From assembly GCA_949361645.1 (NCBI GenBank), contig OX442418.1:1115226-1179225 (forward strand): DNA of 64,000 nucleotides, written 5' to 3'. The DNA comes from Spongilla lacustris (lineage: Eukaryota > Porifera > Demospongiae > Spongillida > Spongillidae). This document shows positions 60,926 through 64,000 of this stretch, piece after piece; the first letter of the stretch is position 1, and each line of letters starts with the position of its first letter. The notes below the pieces were generated by a model that saw only the letters and a program-made list of their open reading frames with translations, did no database searches and was not told the DNA's origin. A program made the translations under genes and the position numbers.

Positions 60926-62040
60926 TTCCTGACGCGTTATGACGTTTTTCCCGTTTCATTACCGTGCACGCGTCCATTGAAATGTATGGAGGATGACACT
61001 CTTTTGATCACTGTCACTCAGGACAAGATGCCCATGACAAGGAAAAAGAATTTTATGATGAAGAGGATCATAAAGTATACCTCTGTCGTTAAACAAAAAA
61101 ATTAGCCCTCTTCCTGACGCTTCCTCATCAGAATTTCAGTGTTTCCATAGACATGTATGGATTTTGATTTTAAAAATGAGGGTTTTTCAAGACATTTATG
61201 CTTCCTGACGAAAATCCAGGCTAGATATCAAAAAGGAAAGACTAACTGCTGTTAGTAAAACCATTAGGGCTGGAGTGTGACATATTCTAACGTTCATGAC
61301 CCTTTTACCCTCGCTTCCCTGATCACTTTTATCATTAAGGTTCATATGTCTTTGTAAATACCAATATTCAATAATAAATCGACAAACGCCGCGTGCGTGC
61401 CCTGCCGCGATGAAGGTTTTCAAACAAGAAAACACAAATCACCGACCACGGTATGAATCCTAGCAACGAACGTTCGATACTTGATAGCTTGTTACACATG
61501 TGCGTCTGATTTCGACTGTTGTGCGTGTGCATGGGTGGCAATATAGATGCGATTGTACTTTTTTTTTGGTAGTAGGCCTACTCGGCTGCTCCAACATTCT
61601 TTTTAAGCCCTAGCTGTAGGGCGCGATCATGTTTGGAGTGTTTTAGCTACCTATATGTACATGTATTCTACAACGGCTTGTTTTGGTTGCGTTGGTTTTA
61701 AACGATTCGATTCCGGCTTACTCACCTATATTGCCAATTCTACCACAAGGAGTTCGTGGATGTAATCCCTATAGCAAAGCCACATTTTTGCACCTGCTCT
61801 ACCTTAATTAATATTTGTAAGGATGGGCATGTCCTTACGTGCAAACCTGACGCCATATTTTTGTTCTATTTTTTTGTTGCAACTAATAGTACTTACATAT
61901 CTGTATCTGTGCGTGTCTATATATTTTTTCATCTCTGCAGAATGAAAACTACCAATACAGCAAAAAAAAAAAACCGTTCCACAGAGACGAACCTTATAAG
62001 GATATATCACGTGAGGAATACATGCGGTAACAACCTACTT
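60926..62040. other. No gene seen
   Basis: AT-rich sequence. TCCTGACG motifs recur at 60927, 61112 and 61202. Reading frames of 79 and 110 codons show no domain. Confidence 0.4.
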
Positions 62041-62084
62041 TTTTACTATATTCACATGGGGAAGGTGGAAAGGGTGACACCCTT

Positions 62085-62260
62085 GTGAAGGTGGAGGGAG
62101 GTAGTTTTGTGAAGGTGGAGGGAGGTAGTTTTGTGAAGGTGGAGGGAGGTAGTTTTGTGAAGGTGGAGGGAGGTAGCCTTGTGAGATAGCCTTGTGGAGG
62201 TAGAGGAGAGAGTGCCTTGTGAAGGTGGATGGGAGATATCCTTGTGGAACAGTTGGGAAA
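62085..62260. repeat. ~24-bp minisatellite
   Basis: GTGAAGGTGGAGGGAGGTAG plus TTTT repeats about four times, then degrades. Confidence 0.85.
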
Positions 62261-63170
62261 AGATAATACCTTCTCCCTAGAGATGAGGAATTTGATAGCA
62301 CATCCCAGAGGCAGCCACTGGGATATGAATCAAATTAAGTTTAAAGGTTTCTGATGTAGGGTACAGTTAGAAGGAGATAGATCTACGTGTTACATGCATG
62401 TAGATGTAGGACCAAAGAATAATTCTTTAAAGTGGCTACAATTGTCACATCCTGTGGTGTCCACCTTTATTAGTTTGGTTAGAAAAACTCCTTGGTTTGG
62501 TTTTACACATAGCACAGACACCAGTTGTCTGCCAGGAGAGGAGGCTTACCTACATGACCACCTGGTATGGACCAGGGACTGGACACAAAGTTTTGCATCT
62601 CATGAACTGCGCCAGCCACCCTTCCAACATGCACCTGGCGAAAAACTTCAGCAACAACTCAAATGGAAGGCTTTATGTGGTCTAGCTATATGTACATGGC
62701 TCTGCAGATGTATGTAATAGGTAATGTAACAGTTGTGGTGTGGCATTTATATTTATTTGGTTATGTATTGGTTGTGTATGTGTGTGATAAATGTGGAAAG
62801 TTCAGAAGGTATTACATGTACTAACAGAGAATGTAGCTGACCCAAAATCTTTGTGGTCACCTATTTAATTAGGGTGGTGCCATGTGGTCATTAGTTATGG
62901 CTGTTGTGTAAACGTTTCACATGCATGGCCCTCAGGACTAGTACTACTTGTAGTTTCTATCCAGCATCCTTGCCATTGTGTATGAGTCATGATCACTAGG
63001 CTTCATGCCATCGGCCATCGATCTGTTCATTGATGACAGATCAGAGCTGCATCATGGCATCCTTTTTTGTGCCATTGCTTTAGTATTTGTAGGAGTAAAG
63101 TAGATAGACAGGTGCATGTATGTGATCTTTTCTTCAACTGCATGCCCATGCAAGTCCTGTGTTAAGTGTG
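62261..63170. other. No supported gene
   Basis: Two overlapping plus frames near 62394-62717 (107 and 62 codons) have no start context, splice pattern or motif that I can support. Confidence 0.35.
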
Positions 63171-63441
63171 TATGTGTGAGTGTGTATGTGTGAGTGTGTA
63201 TGTGTGAGTGTGTATGTGTGTGTATGTGTGTGTGTGTATGTGTGTGTGTATGTGTGTGTATGTGTGTGTGTATTTGCATGTACATGTGTGCGTATGTGTG
63301 TGTGTATTTGCATGTACATGTGTGCGTATGTGTGTGTGTGTTTGCATGTACATGTGTGTGTGTATTTGCATGTACATGTGTGTGTGTGTGTATTTGCATG
63401 TACATGTGTGTGTATGTATGTGTGTGTGTGTATTTGCATGC

Positions 63442-63495
<54 letters not shown>

Positions 63496-63535
63496 TTGCA
63501 TGTATATGTGTGTGTGTGTGTATTTGCATGCATGG
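63171..63535. repeat. GT-rich compound microsatellite
   Basis: TGTGTGTATTTGCATGTACA units (about eight) alternate with GT tracts. All CVCVCV/THTHTH reading frames here are artefacts. Confidence 0.95.
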
Positions 63536-63894
63536 TATTTGCATTTGGATGTGGGTGCATGTGCATTTCTTTCCAGCCGCTCAATCATAAAAAAGTAGAA
63601 CACACGGCATAACAAACACACACATCTCAGGCCTACTGCCGAATACGTTTATGGCTGTTCATCCTTCTTGTATACCCTAGCCAAAATTCCGGCGGAGCTG
63701 GATAGAAATAAGTACAGGACTTAACCTCGTAGCAGATATTGGGTCTGGGAACGAGACTGCTTATGGAGTGACCTTGCCTGCCAATGACCCTTTGCATGAA
63801 AGATCGGAAGTACGATAAACGTCACGTCTGGAGTAAAAACCACAGCGGTTGCCTAGAGACATTGTGTCACGTCTGCGGACCTTTGCGTAATAAA

Positions 63895-63972
63895 ATGGCA
63901 ACGCTCGGAGTCTGCTCAGACATTATTGATCCTTCGGCCGATCCAGTTCCTGATCAAACTATGCTGCCAACA
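63895..63972 (+). CDS. Probable first coding exon of a gene continuing past the window
   Basis: An ATG in context AAAATGG opens 26 codons (MATLGVCSDIIDPSADPVPD...) ending at a strong donor ACA|GTAAGT. The codons look coding and no stop intervenes. The gene is not recognisable from this exon and the rest lies beyond the right edge. Confidence 0.4.
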
Positions 63973-64000
63973 GTAAGTTTGACCGATTCTGACATACCCA

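Noticed and set aside
62394..62717. 107-codon frame
   Set aside because: No domain, no splice context, and a second overlapping frame of equal quality; likely chance.
63134..63621. HTHTH / CVCVC reading frames on both strands
   Set aside because: Direct translation of GT/CA microsatellite.

Overview
The window is nuclear DNA from an animal, probably an early-branching or marine invertebrate; I cannot name the species. The grounds are a metazoan polarity gene (PAR-3) with 17 exons and canonical splice sites, a two-domain chondroitin-polymerising glycosyltransferase, RING/B-box/filamin/NHL (TRIM2/3/71-class) genes, Ty3/gypsy and hAT transposons, and very dense mini- and microsatellites.

Layout. 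0-8 kb: no convincing gene; dispersed foldback repeats, a C/T-rich tract, a 22-bp minisatellite and a GT tract. 8.1-14.4 kb: a TRIM-NHL gene broken by a 3,966-bp hAT-type insertion that itself holds further nested hAT-type elements. 15.16-18.29 kb: an almost intact, intron-containing hAT transposon with perfect ends and target duplication. 19.1-20.6 kb: an unclassified inverted-repeat element carrying a small two-exon ORF, beside a foldback repeat. 23.3-24.0 kb: a decayed NHL fragment. 25.0-38.7 kb (minus strand): a CHPF/CHSY-like gene of two main exons whose 11.4-kb intron is filled with minisatellites and one young, full-length gypsy element with the pol order integrase-RT-RNase H. 38.9-50.7 kb (plus strand): the PARD3 homologue, 1,603 codons, with the CR1 domain, three PDZ domains and the aPKC-binding/phosphorylation motif. 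The two genes start head to head, 202 bp apart. 52.4-54.2 kb (minus strand): a second TRIM-NHL gene, intact in frame but with both B-boxes missing. 55.8-57.7 kb: an unrecognised minus-strand gene remnant split by a 1,237-bp hAT-type element. 58.3-60.9 kb: a 3'-truncated gypsy element with a fused gag-pro-pol ORF. 61-64 kb: mostly repeats, then a probable first exon running off the right end.

The host genes have separate jobs: apical-basal polarity (PAR-3), Golgi synthesis of chondroitin chains (CHPF-like) and probably RING ubiquitin ligase or RNA/protein binding (TRIM-NHL). There is no operon logic. The main theme is mobile-element activity acting on genes: nested insertions in an exon, LTR insertion in an intronic satellite, and a hAT-type element lying between two coding segments that would join in phase. 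Exon boundaries were read by eye from splice consensus and reading phase.
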